The notes: generated by a model from the sequence alone, not told the origin. A stretch of DNA of 64,000 bases from Hirschia sp. (GCA_002709235.1 PAQI01000011.1:85680-149679); one strand, 5' to 3'; positions 1-9,646 are shown, numbered from the stretch's first letter. Program-made: numbers and translations.

Positions 1-3000
1 GTGTCTCGATGGTGATGATCTCGGAATTGCGGACAAGATTGCCCTGGCTCAAACGGTATGGACCGGATGTACCATCGGCAGCGATTTCGTCCTTGATGAA
101 GCCCTGATTGGTTTCAGCTGCAAAACCTGAGACCGAAAAGCGTTCGCCCTCATATTCAGCTTTGAGACCTGAAAGCTGACGCGAGTAGCGGCCAAGCTCG
201 GAATCCGACAAGTCAGTGTTGAAGTCACCGAAAAGGATACGGGCCGTTTCCTTTTCCAGTTTCACATAGACCGGGTAGCGGCTTTGCGCGTCATTGCCAT
301 AGACGGAGTTGTCACCATACAGCGTGTAATAGGCATTCGGGTCGATTGAGTCATACAGAGCATCGTCTTCGTTTCCGCGACGCTTGGCCGTGTCGACTGC
401 CAGGGTGAGCAACCAGTCACCCTTGACCAGCCCCTTGGCGAACAATGCGATCCGGCCGGAGCGGTTCCAGTCGTTTTCGTCAGCTCCCAGCGGGGCATCG
501 TCGTCAAACTGACCGATCTCCCCTTCTGCCAGACCAACGAGGATCCAGTCACGCTTTTCGGGACGGACATAGGCTTCGACTTCCTCGATACGATCACCGG
601 CCAGCGGCACGCGCACCCTGATCTTGCCAGTACGAAGTGTCGGCTCCAGTTCGACCATCAGGATACCGTCACGATTGACGCTGACGCCGCGCGCTTCAAC
701 GATACCTGTGCTGATCGGTGCAATCTCACCTAGCCGGTCAAGCTGCTTCAGTTCATAAGGCGCTGAGACATCAACTTCGACCACACGACCGGAATGAACA
801 GCACGTCCTTCAGCATTTTCCAGACGAATTGCAACAACCGGTGTCGAACGACCATCAGCAACCAATGTTGATTGATCATCTACGAGTTGTGCGCGTTGGG
901 CCTGATCTACAAACCAGACTTCTTCTGTCAGGGTCTGGGTCTGGCCATTGGCGTGAGTGATTACAGCCTTCAGAACGTTACGACCGCTTTGAATATCTAC
1001 ACCTCTCCAGCGCTTCAATACAGTTGACTGATCCGAAGACAGGAGGCGTGGCTGACGGTTCGAACGATCAACGGATAATCCGTTCAATGTGAGCGAAATC
1101 TCTGATTCTGCTGGTAGCTTGATACCGATATTGAGGCTGCGGCCCGATGGCGAACGCGATGTGTCAGGGTAGACCCAGGCAACGTCGGAATTCTGAGTAT
1201 TCAGCCACGCATCATCAAAAGCCAGATATTCCTGAGCTTCCAGAATGTCTGCCTCGACCTCCTCGACAACTTTTTCAGCTGTACGCTTCAGGTAGAAATT
1301 GGATCTCCAGATTGCACCACCCATCACATCCACGAACTGGGATGTCGAGCTACCCGCAAAGCGGCTGTTCTCTTCACATTTGACTGGTGTGTATCCTTCA
1401 GGAAGTGTCACCGGGTCGATCTGGACCACATGTGTACCTTCCTTCACACCCTCAAAGTGGTAAGCGCCCCTTTCATCAGTGACTGCGTATTCACCTGTTT
1501 CCAGGTAGATACGTACGCCTTCGACACCTTCTCCGCGGGATATCGCACGCGACCATTCCTCGTTTTCGTCACAGGCATTTTCCGAAACCCGGCCAATGAT
1601 GGTGGATTCAGAGCGCAACAGGTCCTCTGTGATGGAAATGGCGGATTCTGCTGTGTTCGAGAGCTTGCCACCAAAAGGATTGATGGCGGTTGCACGGTTC
1701 ACCGCCTCACCATTTTCGGCACCGGGACCGACGACAGCAACATAGGAAAACTGGTGCGTTTCACCGGCCTCGATCAGGCCACCATCGAATGTGAGCGTCG
1801 CGCCTGCCATCTCGACAGAAGCTTCCTTGAAAGCTTCTCCATCCAGCATGGAAGAGCCCTGCTTGTAGCGCAACGCACTCGGCATATCGTCCCGCACACG
1901 CATTGGCAGCGCATATTCAGAGCTGTTTGTTACATCAATCGAATAGACGACGAAGTCGCCGACCGAAGCCTGCAGAACGCTTGAATCCTTGGTGACTGTA
2001 AGACCGCGGGTTGTGTCGAGTGGCACATCAAAGTGCAAAGGCCCGGAGGATGTGACTGTAAAATCCAGGCCGTAAGAGCCATCAATGATTTCAAATGGAC
2101 CTGTTGACAGACCATCGAAGGAATCGGGACCAAAGCCTGACGGAAACACATAGCCCTGAGGCGGCGTGATCAGCAATCTGTAGTCGCCCGGGAACATCAG
2201 TGGAAAAAGGAACTGTCCATCTTCCAGGTCATATTCACGCCCGGAGGCATCCGTCACGACTCCACCGGTTGTGAGTGTGGACGGGTATTCAGACATCCCA
2301 TCAATGCCATAGACCGCTGCGGGTTGAAGCGTTTCAGCATCGACGATCGTGACGATTGCATCGTCAATGAGCCGCCCGGTCAGCGAATCGAACAGCACAC
2401 CATAAGGATCAACCAGAGCGGTATCCTCGGACACCTCGGTTTCATCGAAAACATCAATATATGTGGCTGTCATCGTGCTGTTTTCGGAGATGCTCAACAC
2501 GGCATCACTGGACGTGGAGCTTTCCTTTGACGATGGGACGTAAGCGTAGAACTGGCCGCTGTCAGGCGTGTCTTCATAGAGACGTAGAACGATGCTGTCT
2601 CCGGTCTGGGACACGATGGTCGCGGTGACCGTTTCTATGACATTGGGGTCTCCATTTTGTCCCTCGTCGACAACGCGGACAATCATGAGCTCTCCTGCAA
2701 AGAACGAGTCAGCAGGAATAATCGGAGTTGCTTCTGCTGCTGTTCTTGCTGTGTTGAAACCGGCATTGATCGGGAGAAAGCCACCTGGGGCCAAATTCCC
2801 GTCTGGGCTGTAGTCGCTGCCATTGAGTGCGACCATTACAGCATCTGGTGCCATCGGAGCCTGGCGAAAAAATTCAATGTCCGACACCGAGGGGCGCGCA
2901 GACACAGTGAACACTGCTTTGTTGGTGGTAAAATCATAACGACCGCTGGAGTGATCGAAAGACACTGTGGCGGTATTGGTGATCTCCGTACCCAATGGCG

Positions 3001-3088
3001 TTATCTGCGCCACTGCGGTTGCACAAGTGCACGCACAAGCAAGCGAGACTGCGATTTTCGACAACAGCTTGTTCGTGAACGTGAACAT
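1..3088 (-). CDS. Large secreted/outer-membrane protein with DUF11 and SdrD_B-like domains (3' end beyond window)
   Basis: The frame stays open from an ATG at 3088 to the left edge (about 1029 codons), so the C-terminus is missing. AGGAA lies at a good distance before the ATG. Residues 1-27 form a signal peptide ending in ATAVA. A DUF11-type repeat sits at about 355-470 (start LTVTKDSSVLQASVGDF), followed by an SdrD_B/carboxypeptidase-regulatory-like beta domain at about 496-585 (GVRIYLETGEYAVTDERG). A segment with WVYPDTSRSPSGRSLNIGIK is at about 640. From about residue 843 (RDWILVGLAEGEIGQFDDD) the pattern resembles the outer-membrane beta-barrel end seen in large proteobacterial DUF11 proteins. 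The inferred role is surface exposure, perhaps adhesion or envelope structure; no substrate can be named. The gene lies downstream of another DUF11-like secreted protein on the same strand. Confidence 0.8.
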   Translation of the reverse strand, partial: MFTFTNKLLSKIAVSLACACTCATAVAQITPLGTEITNTATVSFDHSSGRYDFTTNKAVFTVSARPSVSDIEFFRQAPMAPDAVMVALNGSDYSPDGNLAPGGFLPINAGFNTARTAAEATPIIPADSFFAGELMIVRVVDEGQNGDPNVIETVTATIVSQTGDSIVLRLYEDTPDSGQFYAYVPSSKESSTSSDAVLSISENSTMTATYIDVFDETEVSEDTALVDPYGVLFDSLTGRLIDDAIVTIVDAETLQPAAVYGIDGMSEYPSTLTTGGVVTDASGREYDLEDGQFLFPLMFPGDYRLLITPPQGYVFPSGFGPDSFDGLSTGPFEIIDGSYGLDFTVTSSGPLHFDVPLDTTRGLTVTKDSSVLQASVGDFVVYSIDVTNSSEYALPMRVRDDMPSALRYKQGSSMLDGEAFKEASVEMAGATLTFDGGLIEAGETHQFSYVAVVGPGAENGEAVNRATAINPFGGKLSNTAESAISITEDLLRSESTIIGRVSENACDENEEWSRAISRGEGVEGVRIYLETGEYAVTDERGAYHFEGVKEGTHVVQIDPVTLPEGYTPVKCEENSRFAGSSTSQFVDVMGGAIWRSNFYLKRTAEKVVEEVEADILEAQEYLAFDDAWLNTQNSDVAWVYPDTSRSPSGRSLNIGIKLPAESEISLTLNGLSVDRSNRQPRLLSSDQSTVLKRWRGVDIQSGRNVLKAVITHANGQTQTLTEEVWFVDQAQRAQLVDDQSTLVADGRSTPVVAIRLENAEGRAVHSGRVVEVDVSAPYELKQLDRLGEIAPISTGIVEARGVSVNRDGILMVELEPTLRTGKIRVRVPLAGDRIEEVEAYVRPEKRDWILVGLAEGEIGQFDDDAPLGADENDWNRSGRIALFAKGLVKGDWLLTLAVDTAKRRGNEDDALYDSIDPNAYYTLYGDNSVYGNDAQSRYPVYVKLEKETARILFGDFNTDLSDSELGRYSRQLSGLKAEYEGERFSVSGFAAETNQGFIKDEIAADGTSGPYRLSQGNLVRNSEIITIET

Positions 3089-3179
3089 AATACTTTCCTT
3101 TACAAGGCATTAGCGGGAAATCGCGAATTGAGTAAGAAAATGACGGAGAGCTAAAAAGCGACGGAGCGCCGTCCCGGTC

Positions 3180-3189
3180 GGGGGGGGGG
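3180..3189. repeat. G10 homopolymer between two surface-protein genes
   Basis: Ten consecutive G on the plus strand lie in the 148-base gap between the two minus-strand secreted-protein genes, followed closely by a second G5 run. No open frame crosses the tract, so any length change would affect spacing or transcript stability, not coding. It may also be a sequencing or assembly weak point. Confidence 0.7.
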
Positions 3190-3236
3190 ACGAGGGGGAG
3201 TGTGACCAGAACGGCGCGCCTTATTCGCGCGTCGCT

Positions 3237-4487
3237 TTAGCGAACGAGCGCGCGAATATAGAGTTGTGCGACGGCATCAGTTGCGCCAGCCACAGCATTC
3301 AGGGATGCATTCGTCAGTGTAACGGTGCAGGTTTCACCAGAAGAACCATCACAATCAGTTGTTCCGTCCGCTTTGCGGAAGGTCAGTGTCCCAGGAGTTG
3401 TGAAGCCTGAGATATCAGCCGAAACGAATTCGACTTCCGGCGGCAACACATCCTGAACCGTGAGGTTTTCAGCGTTGGAGCCTGCAACTTCACCCGTGTT
3501 GTGAACTTCTATCGTATAAAGAACACACGCACCTGGTGTCGGATATTCAGTCGTCGGAGCAGCCCCTGGTACAGCTTCACTGCCACACGCTGTGCTGTCG
3601 GACTCGGTGTCGAGCACCCAGACAAGTTTTTCTGCGATCAGATCTGGCGATGATACGACAAAGCTGGAGGGAGCCGACATCAGACCATCTTGTGCTGCTT
3701 CTTCAGATGACCCGGAACCATCGGCGAAAACGTTCTCGGCAACGCCATCAATCGTGTTCGCACCGTCGCCATCTTGAGCCGTGACACCCCCAGCGGTAGG
3801 AGGCGTTGCTTCAAAGGCCCACTGAGTCGGGTTACGCGTTTCAGCAACAAGGATCAGGTTGTCGATGTTCTGCTCGGCTTCTCCTGTTGGGATGTCACCG
3901 GAAATCTTGACCGTGAATGGAATATCCGTGGGAATGTCACACGTGTAGCTGGCAGTACCGGCAGAAGAACTGACGACTGTCTGCGGAATAGCTGTGTCAA
4001 CAATTTCCGCTTCACATGGGTCTAGCGTGTCACCATCTCCATTGAGGTCATATGCGGCGCGAGAATAGGTAAGTTCCAGGCCTGTGGCGTCAAAATCATC
4101 GCCAGCAACGTCCTGCACGCTGAAGGAATATGTCTGATAGTCATTACCCAGGTTTGTGACAGAATAGACCAACACACGGTCTTGTGCGTTGGGAGGCACA
4201 ATCAGGCCAGAATTGTTTGCGGTCACGCTCAGGTCGATCATGCGGTCCACAGTGAAGTCTGTTGGACCGGCCGGGTCGATCATCGGTGCAGGGTCACCCG
4301 CTTCAGGCGAATAGTCAGGGTCGTTTGTAATTGTACCCTGATCTACACCATCAACCTGGTAGTCGAGCGTAAAGGTGTTTTCCACTGATTTACCGGCATC
4401 CGTGCCGACAGCATGTGCTGCACCCACTATTACAGTGGAGCAGGCCAGAGCCAGGACGGCTCGAGACGTTTGATTGAGTAGGCGCAT
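3237..4487 (-). CDS. Secreted protein with C-terminal DUF11-like repeat
   Basis: A 416-residue protein. The ATG at 4487 was chosen because GGAG stands 7 bases before it and a signal peptide starts there (MRLLNQTSRAVLALACSTV, cleavage after AHA). A start 14 codons upstream is possible but would spoil the signal peptide. The body is acidic, Asp/Ser/Thr-rich and Lys-poor, typical of an extracellular beta-sandwich protein. It contains a calcium-loop-like DLNGDGDTLD stretch and, at about 285-416, a DUF11-like repeat (YTIEVHNTGEVAG, then VQDVLPPEVEFVSADISG). Paired cysteines suggest disulphides in the periplasm or outside the cell. It precedes the larger DUF11 gene by 148 bases and probably shares its transcript. 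The specific function is unknown. Confidence 0.8.
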   Translation of the reverse strand: MRLLNQTSRAVLALACSTVIVGAAHAVGTDAGKSVENTFTLDYQVDGVDQGTITNDPDYSPEAGDPAPMIDPAGPTDFTVDRMIDLSVTANNSGLIVPPNAQDRVLVYSVTNLGNDYQTYSFSVQDVAGDDFDATGLELTYSRAAYDLNGDGDTLDPCEAEIVDTAIPQTVVSSSAGTASYTCDIPTDIPFTVKISGDIPTGEAEQNIDNLILVAETRNPTQWAFEATPPTAGGVTAQDGDGANTIDGVAENVFADGSGSSEEAAQDGLMSAPSSFVVSSPDLIAEKLVWVLDTESDSTACGSEAVPGAAPTTEYPTPGACVLYTIEVHNTGEVAGSNAENLTVQDVLPPEVEFVSADISGFTTPGTLTFRKADGTTDCDGSSGETCTVTLTNASLNAVAGATDAVAQLYIRALVR

Positions 4488-4820
4488 TTGATTTCTCCAT
4501 AAGTTCGGTGATTGAACTAGGGAAATCATTCGTCATCGCGGTTTCCAGCGACCGAATCAGCCAACAAAAATCAAATCATTCACATTTTTTATTTCGCATG
4601 AACAACACGTAACATGTCTAAGTTTATTCCTTTAATTTCAAACATATATGGGAATTTTTATCCCTCATTATGGTTAACAAACGCAGGCCCCAAAACAAGA
4701 ACATACCAAGAACAATCATACCAAGGTCTGAGACTTGTTTACGAATTTAACGACTAATTAGGAGCGGCTGGAGTCAAATAAGACTCGTGGGGACGGTGAA
4801 CACAACTCAGGGTTGGGAAC
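4488..4820. other. Divergent intergenic promoter region
   Basis: This 333-base AT-rich gap separates the minus-strand secreted-protein pair from the plus-strand two-component genes, so it must hold promoters in both directions. A short hairpin (GGGA-ATTTTTA-TCCC) lies near 4651. I see no open frame with a ribosome-binding site. No sigma-70 promoter could be fixed with confidence. Confidence 0.6.
4747..4761 (+). promoter_or_regulatory. Imperfect CtrA-type box (TTAA-N7-TTAG)
   Basis: TTAA at 4747-4750 is followed by seven bases and TTAG, one mismatch from the CtrA consensus TTAA-N7-TTAA. It sits 60 bases before the response-regulator start. In AT-rich DNA such a match can arise by chance. Confidence 0.3.
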
Positions 4821-5462
4821 ATGTTGGATCGTTTTATGGTGGTTGATGACCATCCGTTATATTGTGACGCATTGAAATTGGCATTATTCGAGATCAATCC
4901 GAAGGTGCTGGTGACTTGCGTATCAACATTGACGGATGCTCATGTTAAATTGGATCAGGGTGAAACCCCGGAATTGGTCTATATGGACCTTATGCTTCCG
5001 GACTCTGACGGCGTGGCCAGCGTCAGTACAATGCGCAAACGCTTGCCCGATGCGAAATTTATCGTTGTATCGGCACGAGAAGAACCCGGTGTCGTCCGTG
5101 CTGTACAGGCGGCAGGCGCAAATGCTTTCTTTGGCAAATCCATGCCGATGAAGGATATCATCCGGCTCACCCGGCGTGTGATCTGGGGAGAAGCCGCTTT
5201 TCCGGACTTTTCCACTTCGGACGCAAAAACTCGTCGCCAGGTGGATTTGATCGCAGGCCTATCCAATGCCCAGGTACGCATTCTTGCAGAACTGGCCAGC
5301 GGACGACTGAACAAGCAGATTGCCAATGACCTGAACCTGGCGGAAGCCACGGTAAAAAGTCACCTGACATCCATCTACAAGAAACTCGGAGTCAGCAATC
5401 GCACACAGGCCATTCTGGTCGCGCAACAATTATTGCCCGAACAAATCGTCAATACAGGCTAG
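4821..5462 (+). CDS. NarL/FixJ-type response regulator
   Basis: A 213-residue two-domain regulator. The receiver domain (about 3-120) shows the acidic pair D9-D10, the phospho-acceptor D56 (VYMDLMLPDSDG), S84 and the conserved lysine K106. The LuxR-type helix-turn-helix (about 146-205) contains LASGRLNKQIANDLNLAE and VKSHLTSIYKKLGVSNRTQA. By family it binds DNA as a dimer after phosphorylation. The hybrid kinase starts 31 bases downstream and is the obvious partner. The divergent surface-protein genes are plausible targets, which is an inference from position only. Confidence 0.93.
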   Translation: MLDRFMVVDDHPLYCDALKLALFEINPKVLVTCVSTLTDAHVKLDQGETPELVYMDLMLPDSDGVASVSTMRKRLPDAKFIVVSAREEPGVVRAVQAAGANAFFGKSMPMKDIIRLTRRVIWGEAAFPDFSTSDAKTRRQVDLIAGLSNAQVRILAELASGRLNKQIANDLNLAEATVKSHLTSIYKKLGVSNRTQAILVAQQLLPEQIVNTG

Positions 5463-5493
5463 TCCAGTCAACAACATGCGGGAGGGGTATGAG

Positions 5494-8238
5494 GTGGCAA
5501 AAACTGATCAAACTCATGAGGAGCGTTCCAGACTTGAGGAACTCTCCTCGTTTGACCTGTTGGATTCTCCTGCAGACGCTTTTTTCGACGCCATGACTCA
5601 AACTGCCGCATCCATTTGTGATGCCCCGATCGCGTATCTGTCCATACTCGACAGGAAGCGCCAATGGTTCAAATCCAGGGTCGGAATCGATCTGAATGAA
5701 ACCTCGCGCAAAAGCGCATTCATCCCCTCCCCCGCGAACATGCTCCAGGAGCTGATTGTTCCCGACACTCTTCTGGACAAGCGTTTTGCAACCAATCCCA
5801 TGGTTACAGGCGCGCCGAACATTCGCGCCTATGCTGGCTTTCCTTTGATCACGAAGCGCGGCCTTGTGCTGGGACACCTGTGTGTTGTTCACCAGGCACC
5901 TTACCAGATCACCCCTTCCCAACTGGAACAGTTGAAACTGCTTACAGACGCAATCATGGAACACCTTGAGATGCGCCGACAAAAAGCGGTCATCCGAGGC
6001 CCCGGTGCGGAGTTGAAAAGCTTCATCGAACACTCCCCCAGCGCCATGGCACTTTTCGACAAGGACATGCATTACATATCCTGTAGCCGGAGATGGGCAG
6101 AAGATTTTGGCCTGGGCGACGAGGATCTGACCGGTCTCAATCAGTACGATCTGTTACCTGAGGTTGGAGAGGATGGTAAAACCATCAATGATAAATGCCT
6201 GCGTGGTGCCATTGAACGCCGAAAACGTTACCCGTTTGAAAGAGCTGACGGTACGATCCAATATCTGAATTTCGAGATCAGACCCTGGTTTGATCAGGAT
6301 GAAAATATATCTGGCCTGGTGATGTATACTGAAGATGTCACCAGAGAAGTGGAAACACTGAATACCCTGAAAAATGCCGAGGCCAGACTGGATTCCGCAT
6401 TGTTGATATCCGGATCCGCAGCATGGGAAGTCGATATCCAGAGTGGCAAGATCCACTACTCTTCCAATCTGGAGAACTTTCTCGGGCGCCCTCCCAAGTC
6501 CGACGAGGTTTTCAGTGACATATGGAGGTTCATCCACAAGGATGACCGTGATGGCCTGAAAGCGTTGTGGGCTGATCACATGAATGGCGCAGCTCCGCTT
6601 GAAGCTGATCACCGCTATATCAAGGAAAATGGCGAATCTGTCTGGGCGCGCAGTACTGTAGAACTTCAACGTGATGAAAACGGAAAGCCCTTGAAAGTCG
6701 TGGGGATGTCGCATGACATTTCAGAACGCAAGGCTGAAGAACTCGCGATTGCCACAGCCCATCAACTGGCTCAGGAAGCCAGTGATGCCAAATCGACCTT
6801 CCTGGCCACTATCAGCCACGAGATAAAGACACCCGTCTATAATATTGGCGGGTTTGCAAGCTTGCTGATGAAAAGCGACAACTTGTCCGACACTGAAAGA
6901 CGTCAGGCAAAAGTCATTCACAAAGCCTGTCGGATGCTGGAATCCATCGTAATCGACGTTCTGGATATTACCACCATTCAAGCCAAGGGCCTGAAATTGC
7001 GCCCTCACTTTATCGACCTGTCTCAACTGGTCAAAGATATTCACCACCTCTTCACGGAACGTGCCGCCGAAAAGGGGCTGGATCTTGAACTGCACATTGA
7101 TGAGACACTGGCGCAGGAAATTTTCATCGATTCGGCGCGCACACATCAGGTCATTTCAAACCTGGTCAATAATGCCGTAAAATTCACCAGCAATGGCAGC
7201 GTCAAGCTCAGGATAGACGTGATTCACAAGGATGATGGCCTTCAGACCATCCGTTTCATGGTGGAAGACACTGGCGAAGGTATCGCGGACGACCAGCTGG
7301 AGCTGATCTTTGATGAGTTTCATCAGGTAGATCGCTTTAATCGCATTGGGGCTGTGGGTGTTGGTATCGGACTATCGGTATGTCGCGGCCTTGTAGATCT
7401 GATGGGCGGCACATTGCAGGTCATCAGCCAACAGGGCATTGGTTCAAAATTCTGGTTTGATCTCGATCTCGAAACCCGGTCGACAACAAAACCTAGAGCA
7501 TCCGCCAACCTCGGGACATCTGTTTCGATGTCAGCCGCTGCCAGCAATCTCGGCGGACATCATATTCTCATGGTCGACGATCATGATCTAAACCATGAAC
7601 TGATGCGAAGCCTCCTCGAGCCTCTCGGTTGCCACCTTACGCCCGCTTATGATGGACAAACTGCTGTCGATATCTGCCGAGACCAGACATTTGACCTGGT
7701 TCTCATGGATATTCGCATGCCGGGTATGGACGGGATTGAAACCACAAGAGCCATTCGAGACATCAAGGGAGATTGGACGTCCATTCCAATCCTCGCGCTC
7801 ACCGCGAATGTCGCTCCTATGGAGATCGACAATTATTTTGATGCCGGCATGAATGACATCATCGAAAAATCTTCTGTTCAGACACGTTTGTTTCAGGCGA
7901 TGAAACGATGGCTACCAGATGCAACTTCCCAGGATCGCAGCGTAGACACGCAACTTGTCCAAGCCGAAAAATCCGATATCCAGACAAAATATTTGGCCCA
8001 GCTGGAATATTTCATAGAACTGGCCTCAGCGATTTCCAATGAACGCATGTCCCTGGAAAACAGTAATTTCGGAGCCATCTGTCACCAGATATCAGGGATA
8101 TCCGGCGCGCTTGGCTATGATGAATTTGCAGGCATCACCAGCGGGCTCGACCTGAAATTGCGAAATCACCAGCCTATCTCACGGTCAGACCTGCTTGAAT
8201 CCATTGAAGCTGGAACACGCGCTGCACGCGGTTCGTGA
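5494..8238 (+). CDS. Hybrid sensor histidine kinase (GAF-PAS-PAS-HisKA-HATPase-REC-HPt-like)
   Basis: A 914-residue cytoplasmic kinase with no membrane segment. The GTG at 5494 is preferred because GGGAGGGG lies 6 bases before it; the ATG six codons upstream has no such site. Order of domains: GAF (about 15-165), PAS (about 180-290), PAS/PAC (about 305-415), HisKA with H442 (TISHEIKTPVYNIGG), HATPase (NLVNNAVKFTSNG, DTGEGIADDQ, GVGIGLSVC), receiver with D739 (LVLMDIRMPGMDG), and a C-terminal HPt-like helix bundle around H864 (ICHQISGISGALGYDEF). This allows an internal His-Asp-His relay ending on the upstream LuxR-type regulator. The GAF and PAS domains suggest an internal signal, which cannot be identified from sequence. 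Confidence 0.93.
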   Translation: MAKTDQTHEERSRLEELSSFDLLDSPADAFFDAMTQTAASICDAPIAYLSILDRKRQWFKSRVGIDLNETSRKSAFIPSPANMLQELIVPDTLLDKRFATNPMVTGAPNIRAYAGFPLITKRGLVLGHLCVVHQAPYQITPSQLEQLKLLTDAIMEHLEMRRQKAVIRGPGAELKSFIEHSPSAMALFDKDMHYISCSRRWAEDFGLGDEDLTGLNQYDLLPEVGEDGKTINDKCLRGAIERRKRYPFERADGTIQYLNFEIRPWFDQDENISGLVMYTEDVTREVETLNTLKNAEARLDSALLISGSAAWEVDIQSGKIHYSSNLENFLGRPPKSDEVFSDIWRFIHKDDRDGLKALWADHMNGAAPLEADHRYIKENGESVWARSTVELQRDENGKPLKVVGMSHDISERKAEELAIATAHQLAQEASDAKSTFLATISHEIKTPVYNIGGFASLLMKSDNLSDTERRQAKVIHKACRMLESIVIDVLDITTIQAKGLKLRPHFIDLSQLVKDIHHLFTERAAEKGLDLELHIDETLAQEIFIDSARTHQVISNLVNNAVKFTSNGSVKLRIDVIHKDDGLQTIRFMVEDTGEGIADDQLELIFDEFHQVDRFNRIGAVGVGIGLSVCRGLVDLMGGTLQVISQQGIGSKFWFDLDLETRSTTKPRASANLGTSVSMSAAASNLGGHHILMVDDHDLNHELMRSLLEPLGCHLTPAYDGQTAVDICRDQTFDLVLMDIRMPGMDGIETTRAIRDIKGDWTSIPILALTANVAPMEIDNYFDAGMNDIIEKSSVQTRLFQAMKRWLPDATSQDRSVDTQLVQAEKSDIQTKYLAQLEYFIELASAISNERMSLENSNFGAICHQISGISGALGYDEFAGITSGLDLKLRNHQPISRSDLLESIEAGTRAARGS

Positions 8239-8397
8239 ACATCTGAACGGGCAGGCCCCTCACCTGAATAACGCCCCTCCACTGATAGGTGGTCTTAGCC
8301 CCTGTCACATAAAAAGTGCCGATTGAACATATTTAGGGCTAGCAATTAGTTCGCTAAATTACTATTTGTGCCGGTAGCAAACACAGGGTGATCCAAC

Positions 8398-9411
8398 ATG
8401 TTTGAGCCAGATATTCACGCACTCGGTACCAATGGTGAATTTCAGATTGTCTGGCACGATTCAGTCCCGGATCAATATCAGCTGGATTTCGTTCCCTCTG
8501 CCAACACCGAACTCTCAAAACGCACGCCCCTCACACCAGATGCAAAGACCGGTAGGTTTCAGCTGCCTTCACCACCTTCAGACAGCCGCCCTGCATTCAT
8601 CGTGACCACGCCACAGGGCGAACTTGTGCGTCTGAGCCGAAACCTGCCGCTCGATGGCGGCGTCAACCTCCGGGACCTTGGCGGATACCTGTCCCAGGCC
8701 ACGGGAAAACGCACCAAATGGGGCCAGATCTTCCGATCTGGAGAACTCCATCTTCTCAGCGATCGCGACCATGAGGTCATTTCCGCCCTCAACATCAAGC
8801 TTATCTGTGACTTTCGAACCCAGGAAGAGCGCACCAGAGCACCTGTAAAGGCAGTGCATGACCGGGACTCCTATTTTGCGTTCGAGGATCCAAAGGAAAA
8901 GGCAGCCGGAGCAATTCAACGTTTCTTTGACGAGCAGGACATTACGGTCGACGAAGCACGCAAATTGATGTCGCAACTTTATATCGAGATCCTGCACCAG
9001 CAAACGCCAGCCTACCGATTGATCTTTGCAGAGCTCCTGAACGGATCTGCACCGCTCCTGTTCAAATGTGCCGCAGGCAAGGACCGCACGGGAATTGGCG
9101 CATCCTTGATCTTGAGCGCCTTGGGTGTGGACCGGGATACCATCACCCGCGACTATGCTCTTTCGAGCCAGCTGACAGATTACATCGAAGTGTTCGTCAA
9201 CCGGCGAAAGCGCGGCCATGAAGGCAATGATTTCATACAAAGAATGAACCCGGAGGCTCTGAAGACCCTGATGAAGTCAGATCCTGATTATATGTTGTCG
9301 ACATTTGAATATCTCGATGCGGAATATGGGTCTCCGCTGAATTTTATCGAGAATGTGCTCGGTGTCGGCGCTTCCGATATCGAGACGCTGAGAACCAACT
9401 ATCTCGAATAG
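8398..9411 (+). CDS. Tyrosine/dual-specificity phosphatase family protein (Y_phosphatase3-like)
   Basis: A 337-residue protein. The N-terminal 80 residues look like a small beta domain of unclear role. The phosphatase domain starts with VNLRDLGGY and FRSGELHLLSD, family hallmarks of the LipA/PF13350-type phosphatases, and carries the P-loop C-A-A-G-K-D-R with nucleophile C224 and R230 (LLFKCAAGKDRTG). Such enzymes hydrolyse phosphotyrosine, phosphoserine or phosphoinositides; the lysine in the loop is common in lipid-active members. No signal peptide is visible, so it is probably cytosolic. It is a single gene behind a 159-base gap, with AGGGTGA before the ATG. Confidence 0.85.
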   Translation: MFEPDIHALGTNGEFQIVWHDSVPDQYQLDFVPSANTELSKRTPLTPDAKTGRFQLPSPPSDSRPAFIVTTPQGELVRLSRNLPLDGGVNLRDLGGYLSQATGKRTKWGQIFRSGELHLLSDRDHEVISALNIKLICDFRTQEERTRAPVKAVHDRDSYFAFEDPKEKAAGAIQRFFDEQDITVDEARKLMSQLYIEILHQQTPAYRLIFAELLNGSAPLLFKCAAGKDRTGIGASLILSALGVDRDTITRDYALSSQLTDYIEVFVNRRKRGHEGNDFIQRMNPEALKTLMKSDPDYMLSTFEYLDAEYGSPLNFIENVLGVGASDIETLRTNYLE

Positions 9412-9616
9412 CTCCGTTTCGCCGTTCAAATAGCGACCGACCAACAAAGTGGCATTAACACTGGAAATTGAGTGCCGCTTCCAACTTCCAGACATCCGGA
9501 CATGATAACAGCAGCTATCCAGCTCACCATTTATTTGTCGCATTGACTGCTGCAATGCAGAATGTCATTTCAATGCGATCATTTATGTATTCAGATGCCT
9601 CTGTTAGCTGAGCGCT

Positions 9617-9646
9617 TCATCAGTCATGACATTCGATGACTGATGA
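9617..9646. promoter_or_regulatory. Inverted repeat upstream of scoA (operator candidate)
   Basis: Arms CATCAGTCAT (9618-9627) and ATGACTGATG (9636-9645) are perfect complements, extended by one T-A pair, around an 8-base loop. It ends 45 bases before the scoA start. There is no T-run, so it looks more like an operator for a dimeric regulator, or a 5' leader hairpin, than a terminator. Confidence 0.5.
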
